Positions 53,371-63,000 of a DNA stretch of 64,000 nt are shown piece after piece. Within the stretch, counting starts at the first letter, position 1, and every line of letters starts with the position of its first letter. The notes beneath the pieces are model-generated. The model made no database searches, was not told where the DNA came from, and was given only the letters and a program-made list of their open reading frames with translations. Origin of the DNA: Persicimonas caeni (GTDB lineage Bacteria; Myxococcota_A; Bradymonadia; Bradymonadales; Bradymonadaceae); contig NZ_CP041186.1 in NCBI RefSeq assembly GCF_006517175.1, forward strand, positions 1,329,001-1,393,000, in the 5' to 3' direction. The translations under genes and the position numbers were made by a program.

Positions 53371-55137
53371 TCAATTCGCCGGCGACGCCAACGCCCCCAA
53401 ACGCCCCGCCTCGTTAATCAGCATGAAGCCCCGGCGTTGTGAGAAGTCGAAGCTGGCGTTGCAGCGTTTGTGTTTGGTGAGCAGGTAGGGCTCGAAGCGG
53501 CCTTTGCTCGGGGCCCACATTTTGATGTGGGTGCGGACCATCTCGCCGTGCTCGAGTGTCTTGCAGGAGCGGTTGAGCCCGTTGCACGACTGCTCTTTGA
53601 CGTGCTCGACCTCGCATAGGTCGAGGCCCTTCTTGTCGTCGACGAGTGCCAGGTAGACGTGGCTTCGCGAGATGGTGCGCTCGCTCGAGGTGGCCTGGGT
53701 GCGCTCGTTGAGGGCTTTGCCCATGTACGGCTCTTTCGAGCTCGGGTTCGCAAACCAGATGCCGCGCTCTTCGAGCTCTTCGGTGCTGCTCGAGTAGGTC
53801 TTCTTGAAGCCGATGCCCCACACCGACGAGCCCAGCATCTCCATCGGCAGCAGCGAGAACTCGCTGTAGTAGTCGCCGCCCTTTCGCGGGGCCGTGGCGC
53901 ATTGCGGCAGGGGCTTTTCGGTGACCTCGGTGTACTGGTGGAGCTTCCAGCCCTGTTTGCCGGGCTTCAGGTGGACCCAATACAGGTGCGACTCGGCGTC
54001 GTCGGGGCAGCGGCCGCGCGGGGCGCGGGGGCCGCAGTAGACCAGCCCGGCGCGGTGATTGCCGCTTCTGGACTGGTAGCCCTCGACGAGGGTGCGCTCG
54101 CTGGTGGCCGCCGGGCACAGCTCGTTCAACGCCTCCGAATTGGCCAGCGCCTTGTCGAACCCGCTCACATCCTGCAACACGTGCCAGTGGACCGGGCGTA
54201 CTTCGAAGCTCTGGAAGCGCCAGGTGCCGTCGGCGAGTTGCCAGCGGCCCAGCGCGCCGGGGCGCGGGGGTTGGCCCTGGGCCTCTTCGTAGGGGAGCCA
54301 GCCGCCGACGTTGTAGAGCGCAAAGCGCGGGCCCGACTCGTCGGGCAGCATGCTCATGCGCGTCTGCTCGCCGCGGCGGTCGGTCTCGTCGCCGTCCATC
54401 ACCTCGACGCGAAACGCGATGCTCTCGGTGGGCAGGCTCGCCACCTGTTGCAGGACGCCAAGGCTCAGGGCGGCCTCGAGGCGGTAGCCGTTCTTCATCT
54501 TCTTGGTCTTGGCGTCGATGCCGGTGCGGTACAGCTTGCCGCCCGTCTGGTCGTAGCGCCAAAACTGGCCGTCGGGCGTAAACAGGATCGCCATCTCGGG
54601 GCGCACGTTCGACTTCTCGGCCATGCCTGCAGGCAGCGAGTCGACGATCTCTTCGAGCTTGGGGTCGCGCAGCCACAGGATGACGCCGTCGGCCATGACG
54701 TCCTCGCTGGCCGCGTCGATGACCTTGTCGTCGCGCACGTCGACCCAAAAGTAGACGTGGCCGGCGTCGGAGTCGACGCCCACGCGAAAGCTGGCGTCGG
54801 GGCCGCCGGTCCAAAACTGCTCGCCTTCGACGACGTGCTCCTTCTGGCCGAATTTGCGCGCCTTGCTGCGGCTCCAGTCGTCGACCTCGGCGTCGATCTT
54901 CTTGGACTTCTCGGCCGGCGGGTCCGGCAGCATCAACACCGCCTCGTTGGCGGTCGCAGCGCCCGCGGTGCGCGGCGCGGTGGTGCGCCGCTCGACCGGG
55001 GCGTCGAGCATGTCGGCCGGCTCTTCTTCGTCGGCGGCGGCGAACGGGTCGATGCCCTTGGTGTTCGACGTCGAACACGCCGAGGCGGCAGCGGCGAGGA
55101 CCAATAGAGCTAAGACAACGGCATTAGAACGCTTCAC
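53371..55137 (-). CDS. Large lipoprotein with CBM9/DOMON-like fold
   Basis: A 588-residue lipoprotein starting with GTG at 55137 (signal ending AAAS-ACS). After a Glu/Thr/Ala-rich linker comes a domain (about 80-260) with the pattern of CBM9-like beta-sandwiches in carbohydrate or sugar-binding proteins (DASFRVGVDSDAGHVYFWVDVRDDKVID; GYRLEAALSLGVLQQ; VEVMDGD). The C-terminal half (about 300-588) has 10 or so Cys residues but no recognised domain. It overlaps the upstream mutS stop by 4 bp, so it is read as the second gene of an operon with mutS, an odd pairing. Confidence 0.75.
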   Translation of the reverse strand: MKRSNAVVLALLVLAAAASACSTSNTKGIDPFAAADEEEPADMLDAPVERRTTAPRTAGAATANEAVLMLPDPPAEKSKKIDAEVDDWSRSKARKFGQKEHVVEGEQFWTGGPDASFRVGVDSDAGHVYFWVDVRDDKVIDAASEDVMADGVILWLRDPKLEEIVDSLPAGMAEKSNVRPEMAILFTPDGQFWRYDQTGGKLYRTGIDAKTKKMKNGYRLEAALSLGVLQQVASLPTESIAFRVEVMDGDETDRRGEQTRMSMLPDESGPRFALYNVGGWLPYEEAQGQPPRPGALGRWQLADGTWRFQSFEVRPVHWHVLQDVSGFDKALANSEALNELCPAATSERTLVEGYQSRSGNHRAGLVYCGPRAPRGRCPDDAESHLYWVHLKPGKQGWKLHQYTEVTEKPLPQCATAPRKGGDYYSEFSLLPMEMLGSSVWGIGFKKTYSSSTEELEERGIWFANPSSKEPYMGKALNERTQATSSERTISRSHVYLALVDDKKGLDLCEVEHVKEQSCNGLNRSCKTLEHGEMVRTHIKMWAPSKGRFEPYLLTKHKRCNASFDFSQRRGFMLINEAGRLGALASPAN

Positions 55138-57836
55138 GACGACTCCAGCTTCTGGACCAACTCGTTCAACACGTTGAGCGCTTCGAGGGGAGTCAGCGAG
55201 TTGACGTCCACCTCGTCGAGGGTCTCGAGCGCGGCCTTTTGGCCCGGGCTCAGCGACGCGCCCCCATGAAAGAGCGTGAGCTGATTCGGGTTGTGGTGGC
55301 GCGTCGGCTCGGGCGCCTCGCCCGGCTTGCGGCCGGCCATCGGGATGCCCATCTCGTCGAATTGGCCGCCCTCGAGGTTCTCCAGGACCTGCTTGGCCCG
55401 CTCGACGACCGGCTCGGGCAAGCCGGCGAGCTTGCCGACCTGGATGCCGTAGCTTCGGTTGGCCTCGCCGTCGACGAGCTTGCGCAAAAAGATGATGTCA
55501 TCTTGCCACTCTTTGACCGCGATCGACAGGTTGCGCGCCCCGTCGAGGGTGCGAATCAGCTCGGTGAGCTCGTGGTAGTGGGTGGCGAACATCGTCTTGG
55601 CGCGAATCTCGTCGTGCAGATGCTCGGCGACCGCCCACGCGATCGACAACCCGTCGAAGGTCGAGGTGCCGCGGCCGATCTCGTCGAGGATGACCAGACT
55701 GTGCTCGGTGGCGTTGTTCAGGATATGAGCCGCCTCGGTCATCTCGACCATGAAGGTCGACTGGCCACGCGCGAGGTTGTCGCTGGCGCCCACGCGGCTG
55801 AAGATCTTGTCGACCACACCCAGCTCAGCGGCCTTGACGGGCACGAACGAGCCCATCTGGGCCAGGAGACTGATGAGCGCGACTTGTCTGATGACCGTCG
55901 ACTTACCGGCCATATTCGGCCCGGTGATGATCAGCAAGCGCTGCTCGGGGTCCATGCGCACCGAGTTGGGCACGAAGCGCTCGTCTTTGAGCGTGCGCTC
56001 GACGACCGGGTGGCGCCCCTCGTCGATGTCGATGACCGGCTCTTCGGTCATATCGGGCCGGGTGTACTCGAGGCGTTGGGCGAGCTCGCTCAACCCGGCG
56101 ATGACGTCGAGGTTGGCCAGTTGGCTGGCGGTGCGAAGCAGCGTGCCGACCTCGAGGCCGACGCGCTTTCGAAGCTCCTGGAACAGCTGGTATTCGAGGG
56201 TCTTTCGCTTGTCCTCGGCCCCGAGGATGCGCTCCTCCATCTCCTTGAGCTCGGGGGTGTAGTAGCGCTCCGAATTCGCCAGGGTCTGCTTACGGATATA
56301 GCGGTCGGGGACCAGGTGCAGGTTCGCCTTGGTGACCTCGATGAAGTAGCCGAACACCTTGTTGTGCTTGACCTTCAGGCTCGAGATGTCGGTCGCCTGC
56401 TTCTGCTCGGTCTCGTAGCGAAGGATCCAGTCCTTGCCGTTTCCGCTGATCTCCAAGAGCTCGTCGAGTTCGTCGTCGAAGCCCGCCTTGAACAAGCCGC
56501 CCTCGGTCAGCTCGACGGGCGGGTCGTCGACGACCGCCCGGTCGATGAGGTCGCGAATCTCGTGGCACGGGTCGAGGTCCTCGTCGAGCTCGACCAGAAA
56601 CTCCGAGTCGCACTCGCTCAACACCTCTTTGACCTCGGGGATGATGGCCAGCGTGCTCAGCAGGCTTCGCAGGTCGCGGGCGTTGGCGGTGCCCGACGAG
56701 ATCTTTCCGCACAGCCGCTCGATGTCGTAGACCGCGTCGAGCGCCTCGCGGATATCCTCGCGCAGCGCCGGGAAGCGCACGAGCTCCTCGACGGCGTCGT
56801 GACGCCGGCGAATCGCGTCGAGGCTGACCAGCGGGTAGTTCAGCCAGTGGCGAAGCCGGCGCCCGCCCATGGCGGTGACCGTCTTGTCGATCACGCTGAG
56901 CAGGCTCCCCTGCCTGCGCCCGCCCATCAAGGTGCGGGTCAGCTCAAGGTTCGCCTTGGTCGACTCGTCGATCACCAGGAACGACTGGGCGTGGTACGGC
57001 GTAATCTCCTGGACGTTCGTGGGGATGCCGCGCTGGGTCTCGACGATATAGTCGAGCACGGCGCTGGCCGCCTGTTGGACGACGTCGGGCGACTCGAAGC
57101 CGAAGTCGTGCACGTGGGTGAACATCTTTTCGACCGGGCCCGCCTCCAGAAAGTAGGCGTCGTGGTCGATGTCGCCGCTCAGCCGGGCGCCGCCGGCGAT
57201 ATTCGACAAGAGCGCCTTGGGCTCGAACGCCTCGTTTTTGCGCGGCCGGAAGAAGACGCCGTCGAGGTGGCGCTCGACCTCACCGAACAGCGCCTCGGCG
57301 CTCTTGGGCACCAGCACCTCGCGCGGCTCGATGCGGTTGAGCTCGCTGCGAAGCTCCTCTTGGCGCGACACCTCGGTCACCCGGAAATCACCGGTGGAGA
57401 CGTCCAGGTAGGCGATGCCGTACTCGTTTTTGACCCCGCGGCCTTTGACGCCGATGGCGGCCACGTAATTGGGCGCCTTGTCGTCGAGCGAGTCGGAGTT
57501 CAGGACCACGCCGGGCGTGATCACGCGCACCACGTCGCGCTTGACGATGCCCTTGGCGGCCTCGGCGTCCTCGACCTGCTCACAGATGGCGACCGAGAAG
57601 CCCTTGTCGATGAGCTGGTTGACGTAGCCCTCGGCCGCATGATGCGGCACGCCGGCCATGGGGATATTGTTGGCCCCCTTGCTGCGCGCCGTCAGCGTGA
57701 TGCCGAGCTCGCGCGAGCAGACCTCGGCGTCCTCGAAGAACATCTCGTAGAAGTCGCCAAGGCGGAAGAAAAGGACCGCGTCGGGGTAGCGCTCCTTGAC
57801 GTCCATGTACTGCTGCATCATCGGTGTGAGCTTCAT
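55134..57836 (-). CDS. mutS: DNA mismatch repair protein MutS
   Basis: A 900-residue MutS. ATG 57836 begins MKLTPMMQQYMDVKERYPD; an extension further upstream is out of character. The mismatch-reading F-x-E motif is in GDFYEMF (about 27-33); the lever and clamp regions follow; the ATPase domain carries Walker A GPNMAGKST (about 640-648), VILDEIGRGTSTFDG and the ATHYHELTEL motif. The final Gln/Leu-rich dimerisation tail is present. The length is slightly above usual. It is the first gene of an apparent operon with the lipoprotein gene. Confidence 0.97.
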   Translation of the reverse strand: MKLTPMMQQYMDVKERYPDAVLFFRLGDFYEMFFEDAEVCSRELGITLTARSKGANNIPMAGVPHHAAEGYVNQLIDKGFSVAICEQVEDAEAAKGIVKRDVVRVITPGVVLNSDSLDDKAPNYVAAIGVKGRGVKNEYGIAYLDVSTGDFRVTEVSRQEELRSELNRIEPREVLVPKSAEALFGEVERHLDGVFFRPRKNEAFEPKALLSNIAGGARLSGDIDHDAYFLEAGPVEKMFTHVHDFGFESPDVVQQAASAVLDYIVETQRGIPTNVQEITPYHAQSFLVIDESTKANLELTRTLMGGRRQGSLLSVIDKTVTAMGGRRLRHWLNYPLVSLDAIRRRHDAVEELVRFPALREDIREALDAVYDIERLCGKISSGTANARDLRSLLSTLAIIPEVKEVLSECDSEFLVELDEDLDPCHEIRDLIDRAVVDDPPVELTEGGLFKAGFDDELDELLEISGNGKDWILRYETEQKQATDISSLKVKHNKVFGYFIEVTKANLHLVPDRYIRKQTLANSERYYTPELKEMEERILGAEDKRKTLEYQLFQELRKRVGLEVGTLLRTASQLANLDVIAGLSELAQRLEYTRPDMTEEPVIDIDEGRHPVVERTLKDERFVPNSVRMDPEQRLLIITGPNMAGKSTVIRQVALISLLAQMGSFVPVKAAELGVVDKIFSRVGASDNLARGQSTFMVEMTEAAHILNNATEHSLVILDEIGRGTSTFDGLSIAWAVAEHLHDEIRAKTMFATHYHELTELIRTLDGARNLSIAVKEWQDDIIFLRKLVDGEANRSYGIQVGKLAGLPEPVVERAKQVLENLEGGQFDEMGIPMAGRKPGEAPEPTRHHNPNQLTLFHGGASLSPGQKAALETLDEVDVNSLTPLEALNVLNELVQKLESS

Positions 57837-57957
57837 ACAACCTGTCGTGTTTCCTGGTCGTGTTCCATCGGGTCGCGTGGGTGGTGTTCGAGCGGCGAAA
57901 ACCGCCACGCGCGGACAGAGTGGCATTGGAACTTGCGGGGCGTCAATCGCAACAAAA

Positions 57958-57991
57958 AAAGCCCCCGGACGGCGAACCATCCGGGGGCTTT
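57958..57991 (-). terminator. Intrinsic terminator of the lamin-tail lipoprotein gene
   Basis: AAAGCCCCCGGA and TCCGGGGGCTTT pair around a 10-nt loop; on the minus strand the hairpin is followed by TTTTTTTGTTG. It lies 46 bp after the stop of the gene at 58037. Confidence 0.9.
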
Positions 57992-58036
57992 CGGCTGCGA
58001 GTTTCTAGCAAATCAACTTGCTAGCTAACGAGCAGA

Positions 58037-59854
58037 CTACTCGAGCACGATGACGCGGCCGAGCAGCGAGGTGTCGTTGCTGCTGGTGTAGTGCAGCGTC
58101 TCGCTGGTCGAGAAGGTCTCGCTGGCCTGACCGGCGGTAGCGGTCAGCTGCAGGTCGATGCCCGGAGCAGACACGACGGTGTCGGTGACCGGGTCACGCT
58201 CGGTGACCGTCTGCGGCGAGGTGGTGCCGTTGGTCCAGGTGACCGTGCCGCCGTTGTCGACGCAGATGTCGGCCGGGGTCAGCCCCGTGCCCGCCGAGAT
58301 GGAGACCGCAGCGGAGGCACCGCTGGAGGTCACCGCGTTGGGCGTGCCGAAGTCGGCGGCGTCACGCGGCAGCAGCTTGAAGTTGCCGAAGCTGTAGTGC
58401 ATCACGCCGGTCAGCGTCGAGAAGGTGTCGCAGTTCGTCGGGTTGGTGGCGTTGGTGTCGTAGTCGAACAGCGCGTCATCGACACGCACGGCACCGTCGA
58501 CGCGGAACTCGCCGAAGTCGTTGTTCGCAGCGTCGGGGTTCTCGTTGGTGACGGCTGGCTCGGCGAAGGTCACCAGCACGCCTTCCCAGGCTTCGGCAGT
58601 TGCCGGGTCGGCCAGGATGTCGGCGTTGATGACGTCCGGAGTGATCGTGGCGCCGGCGCTGCTCGACGCGATCGAGGTCGCCTCGATGGTGGTCACTTCG
58701 CCGAAGGCCTCGGCGTAGGTTCCCTCGACGTCGACGTTGTCGCCGACTGCAGCGGTGGTGGTCACGTTGGTGATGTCGACGGCGACGCCGCTACGCTCGC
58801 CACCGGTGGGGTCTTGGACCCAGATGGTGTCGCTGCTCACCGCGGTGACGACCACGCCGTTGATGTCGAGCGGCTGGCCGAGCTGCGGATGGTTCGCGCT
58901 GCTCGGGTCCTGCAGGTCGTAGATGCTGATGGTCGCCGTGGGCAACGTGCAGTCGACGTTGGCCGCGCCCGGGGTGCCGGTGTCGCCGCCGCTCAGCGCG
59001 TCGCGCGACACGCACCACTTGGTGCCGTCGTCGTTGTCGGTGGCCGCCAGGGTGAACTCGGCGCCGTACTGCATCGACGCGCCGGACGGATCGGGCCAGT
59101 CGGTGCCGCCGTCATACTCGATGCGGTCAATCTCGGTGCCGGCGTCGTTGGTCAGGATGATCTCGTCGTCGCTGTTGGACAGGTTCAGCTCCGACTGCGG
59201 GTAGACGTAGTCGACGGTCACGCCACCGTTGGTGGCCGTGTCGCCGTTGACACCGAGCACGAAGTAGGTGTCGGGCGCGATTTCGATGGGATCGCTGTTC
59301 GGGTCGGTGATCGTGTGCGAGTCGGCGCCCGCATCGCTGATCACCACGCCGTTGAGCTCGAGAGTACGCGAGCTGGCGTTGTAGATCTCGAAGTACTCGC
59401 CGTCGCTGTCGTTGACCGCGCTCGGGTTCTGCATGACCTCGGTGATCACCAGGTCGCCGGCTCCCGGAGTCGGGTCGCCGCCTGCGTCGGTTTCGACATC
59501 CTGCTCGACGTCTTCCTCGACGTCTTGACCGACATCTTCGGTGACGTCGTCTTCGACGTCCTCGACCACATCTTCGGCGACGTCCTCGCCGACATCTTCG
59601 GTGACGTCCTCTTCGACGTCCTCAGTGACGTCTTCGGCCACATCTTCGCCGACATCCTCGCCGACATCCTCGCCGACGTCCTCGCCGACGTCCTCGCCGG
59701 CGTCTTCGTCAGCGTCCACGCCCACGTCCGCGGCGTTATTCGTGTTATTGCCAGGCTCATCGTCGTCGCCGCAAGCGCTGGCGCCCACGAGGGCGACAAC
59801 GGCAAAAATTGCAAGCAGCTTTCGCGTCGTCTTGTGACGCTCCAACATTTTCAT
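58037..59854 (-). CDS. Lipoprotein with EDVx repeat spacer, lamin-tail domain and cupredoxin-like end
   Basis: A 605-residue lipoprotein (ATG 59854 with GAGG upstream; signal ending GASAC). A spacer of about 18 tetrapeptides of type EDVG/EDVT/EDVE (about 43-120) leads to a lamin-tail domain (DLVITEVMQNPSAVND, about 130-265), an OB-like domain (about 300-425; QPLDINGVVVTAVSSD) and a C-terminal cupredoxin-like beta-sandwich (about 510-605; VTWTNGTTSPQTV, LHYTSSND). The usual copper ligands (His, Cys, His, Met) are not present in the last domain. It is probably a surface-exposed binding protein. Confidence 0.8.
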   Translation of the reverse strand: MKMLERHKTTRKLLAIFAVVALVGASACGDDDEPGNNTNNAADVGVDADEDAGEDVGEDVGEDVGEDVGEDVAEDVTEDVEEDVTEDVGEDVAEDVVEDVEDDVTEDVGQDVEEDVEQDVETDAGGDPTPGAGDLVITEVMQNPSAVNDSDGEYFEIYNASSRTLELNGVVISDAGADSHTITDPNSDPIEIAPDTYFVLGVNGDTATNGGVTVDYVYPQSELNLSNSDDEIILTNDAGTEIDRIEYDGGTDWPDPSGASMQYGAEFTLAATDNDDGTKWCVSRDALSGGDTGTPGAANVDCTLPTATISIYDLQDPSSANHPQLGQPLDINGVVVTAVSSDTIWVQDPTGGERSGVAVDITNVTTTAAVGDNVDVEGTYAEAFGEVTTIEATSIASSSAGATITPDVINADILADPATAEAWEGVLVTFAEPAVTNENPDAANNDFGEFRVDGAVRVDDALFDYDTNATNPTNCDTFSTLTGVMHYSFGNFKLLPRDAADFGTPNAVTSSGASAAVSISAGTGLTPADICVDNGGTVTWTNGTTSPQTVTERDPVTDTVVSAPGIDLQLTATAGQASETFSTSETLHYTSSNDTSLLGRVIVLE

Positions 59855-59885
59855 AACAACCTCATCTAGAATAAAAATCGTAAAT

Positions 59886-59898
59886 CGGTTTTAAACCG
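59886..59898. promoter_or_regulatory. Short palindrome upstream of the lamin-tail gene
   Basis: CGGTTTTAAACCG is an odd-length perfect palindrome located about 32 bp upstream of the start at 59854. It may be an operator, but the AT-rich core could also be chance. Confidence 0.25.
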
Positions 59899-60062
59899 CT
59901 CCCTCTACTTCGGGCGGACCATAATCATCCACCCGGCGAAGGTCCAGCCGCGGTTGGATTAAAAACACAATCCTAACAGAGTTGTAACACAGAGACAGAT
60001 AGCAAGAAGGAAAGGCGACTTTTTGGAGAGGATCCCGTCAGACAGGCGTCACGCCTTGGCGT

Positions 60063-63000
60063 TCACCGGCCGAGCCGACGCCACTGCGTTCGACCGACAT
60101 TCGTCGCACGCTGGGCGCGCTCGTGATGCCCGGCCGCCTCGAGCAGCTCGGCCGCCAGCTCGAGGGCCTGCGGGACATACGGGAAGATAAACGACATCTC
60201 GTCGAGCAGTTGCTGCGTTCGGGCGAATTCGACGTCCCATGCTCCGATATCGCCCCGGTGGGCCAGCAACGGCAACTGCATGACGTGAAACAGCAGCCGG
60301 TAGGTATAGCGCCCGTCGATGCGAGTGACCCGCTCGAGCGGCGCCAACAGCTCGTCGGCCTCGTCGAATCGTTCGGCCTTCATCGCCGCCAACACCGCGC
60401 CGGTGCGCGCCAGGTCGGCCAGCCGGGAGTTGACGGCGAGCAGCATGTCGAGCGCGCTGCGATAGCCGATCCACGCCTCCTGCTCGTCGCCGCGCTCTAG
60501 CGCTAAGTCGGCCTGCAGCCTGCGCGCCATGCCGATATATACCGGCGCCCCCACCGCGCGCGCCAGCCGCTCGGCCCGGTGATTGTACTGGGCGGCCCTG
60601 CCCTGTTGGCCGCGAATCCAAGCGAATTCGGCCAGCCCCTGATAACACCAGGCCAGCTCGGCGCGCACCGGCCGCGTGGGCAGTTGTCGCGCTGTGTCGA
60701 TCGCATGGGTGAACAGCGCCTCGGCTTGCTCGAGCTCGCCTGCGAAACCGCGCATCCATGCCTCGCCGCTCCATGCGCGCACCTGCCCCTCGACGTGGTA
60801 GACGCGTTTGAAGAGGTGCGCGGCGTGCTCGTAGAAGTACGCGCCGCGCTCGACCTCTCCGTCGAGGCGGTCGAGCTCGGCCAACACGTAGAGGACCGTG
60901 CCCAACCCGGTCGGGTCGTCGACGTAGGCCGCCTCTTCCAAAAAGAGCCCCACCCAGCGGCGCGCCTCGCCGGGGTCGCCGATGATGCGCGCAATCTCGG
61001 CCTGCAACGCCAAATCGGCGGTGCGCCGAGGGTCGTTGCCATCGAGCTGCAGCGAGTCGACCAGCTCGCGATACTGGTTCAGGCACGTGCGGGCCTGCTC
61101 GAAGCTCGCCTCCTGCATCAGCTCGCGCCCTGCTTCGCGCAGCGGCTCGAGGGCGGCTTCACAAAAGCCGGCCCGGCGCAGGTGCAGCGCGCGCCGCTGC
61201 ATCGCGTTGGCCGACAGCCCCTCGCTGACCAGGAGCCTCGCCACCGCCGCGTTGATCGGCGCCCAGCGCCCCACGCGCTTGGAGCGCTTCTCGAGCATGT
61301 GACGCAACGACTCCTCGGCCATGCGCCAGCCGGTGGGCGTCGCGCTGGCCAAGCCCTGCCTCGACAGCTCGTCCCAAAGACGCTCGGGCACCGTCAGCTC
61401 GAGCGTGTCGACCAGCGCGCCGTACTCCTCGCGGCTAAACGATTCGCCCAGCGCCGCGGCGGCCTCCAGGGCGGCCCAGACCTTGTCGGCCCCCGTGTCG
61501 GTACCGGTACCGGGCAACGCGCCGATCAACTGATCGAGGCGCGCCTGCCACAACTCGTCGAAGTCCTTCGGGAAGGGCTGCTCGGCGTCGGCGAGTCGGT
61601 AGCCGCGCTCGGAGCGCCGCAGCATGTCGCGCTCGACGAGGTGATTGACCAGGTGCACCGCGAAGAGCATCGAGCCGCGAGCGTGCCGGTGGATTCGGTC
61701 GACGAGGTCCGGGTGGAGCTCGAGCAGATCTTCGACCACCCGGCGCTGCTCGGCGTCGCCCATCGGTTCGAGCGGCAACTCGACGACCGCGTCGTGGCCG
61801 ACCAGCTCGGCCAGCCGGCCGCCGGTGCCCTGAAGTTCGACGGCCTGCGCATCGCGCAGCGAGATGACGATCATGCAGCCCATCTCGGCCAGGTGCTCCT
61901 GGACCAGCAGGTAGCGGGCGAGGTCGAGCGACTGACTCTGCGAGTTGGCCCCGTCGATCCACACGATCAGCGGGCGCAACGCGGCCTCCAGGGTCAGGAA
62001 TCGCGCGATCACGCTCCACTTCTGGGTCGGCTCGCTGAAGTGAAACGCCGGCTCGTCGGCGGCGCGCCGCGCGCCTGATGGGGTCATCAATTGGGCGAGC
62101 GCGGGCACGTCGACCCGCTCGAGCAGCTCGACGATCTCGGGGTCGTCGGTGGTCAGGCGCTCGTCGATATAGGTCTGGATGCGCTGACGACACTCCGAGC
62201 GCGACAGCCCCCAGGTGCGCAGGTGGTCGCAAAGCGCCAGGCGCAGCGCGTCGCCCGCCCCGGATGCCTCGCTCTCGGGGATGCGCAGCACCTTGGCGGC
62301 CCCGACCTCCTGGGCGCGCTGGACGAACCAGCCCAGCACGCGCGCCTTGCCCACCCCGGCGGGTCCGCCGACGATCACCCCCCGGGTGGTGCGCGTCGAG
62401 AAGACACGGCTCAGCTCACCCCACAACACATCGCGCTCACGCTCGCGTCCCACCAGCGGCGGGCGGCGCAACCCGAGCAGCCCCAATGAAGTGCGTCCGC
62501 GCCGGCGTACGTCGACCGCGTCGGCCTCGGTATGCCAGCTTCGCGCGAGCGCCGGCATCTCGTAATCGGGCACGATGGCGTGGTCCGAAAACGACACCCC
62601 CCGAGGGTCGATGCGCTTGCGGCCGGTCGTCGGACGCGACGAAAACGGCGCGCTCGTCTCCTCGCCGTGGCTCGTCTGCGACCAGAGCCCCACGCCGTCG
62701 GTGCGCGCCGACAGCAGCGAGTCGAGCGCCCGGGTGGTCTGCACGGGCGGCGCGGGCGCCCCGCTGAGGCTTGCGGTCTTGTCGACCGGTGAAACGTCGC
62801 CCGGCGACATCTTATCCGGCGACATCTTATCCGGCGACATCTTATCCGGCGATATGGGGCCCGGCAGATGCGTCCAGGTCTTCGCGTCCGCGTGACTGGC
62901 CACGCCGCCGAACTCAACGTCCAACGACTCGTCGTCGACGTCGCCCAGCAACAACAGATTCCAGGCCGCGTCGGCCGCGCACTGGAATCGCCGGGCGGGC

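Noticed and set aside
55239-58028. Open frame of over 900 codons antisense to mutS
   Set aside because: Same reason; mutS is unambiguous.
58091-59869. Long frame antisense to the lamin-tail lipoprotein gene, with FGDV repeats
   Set aside because: The repeats are just the complement of the EDVx coding repeat; the sense product has a lipobox and recognisable domains.
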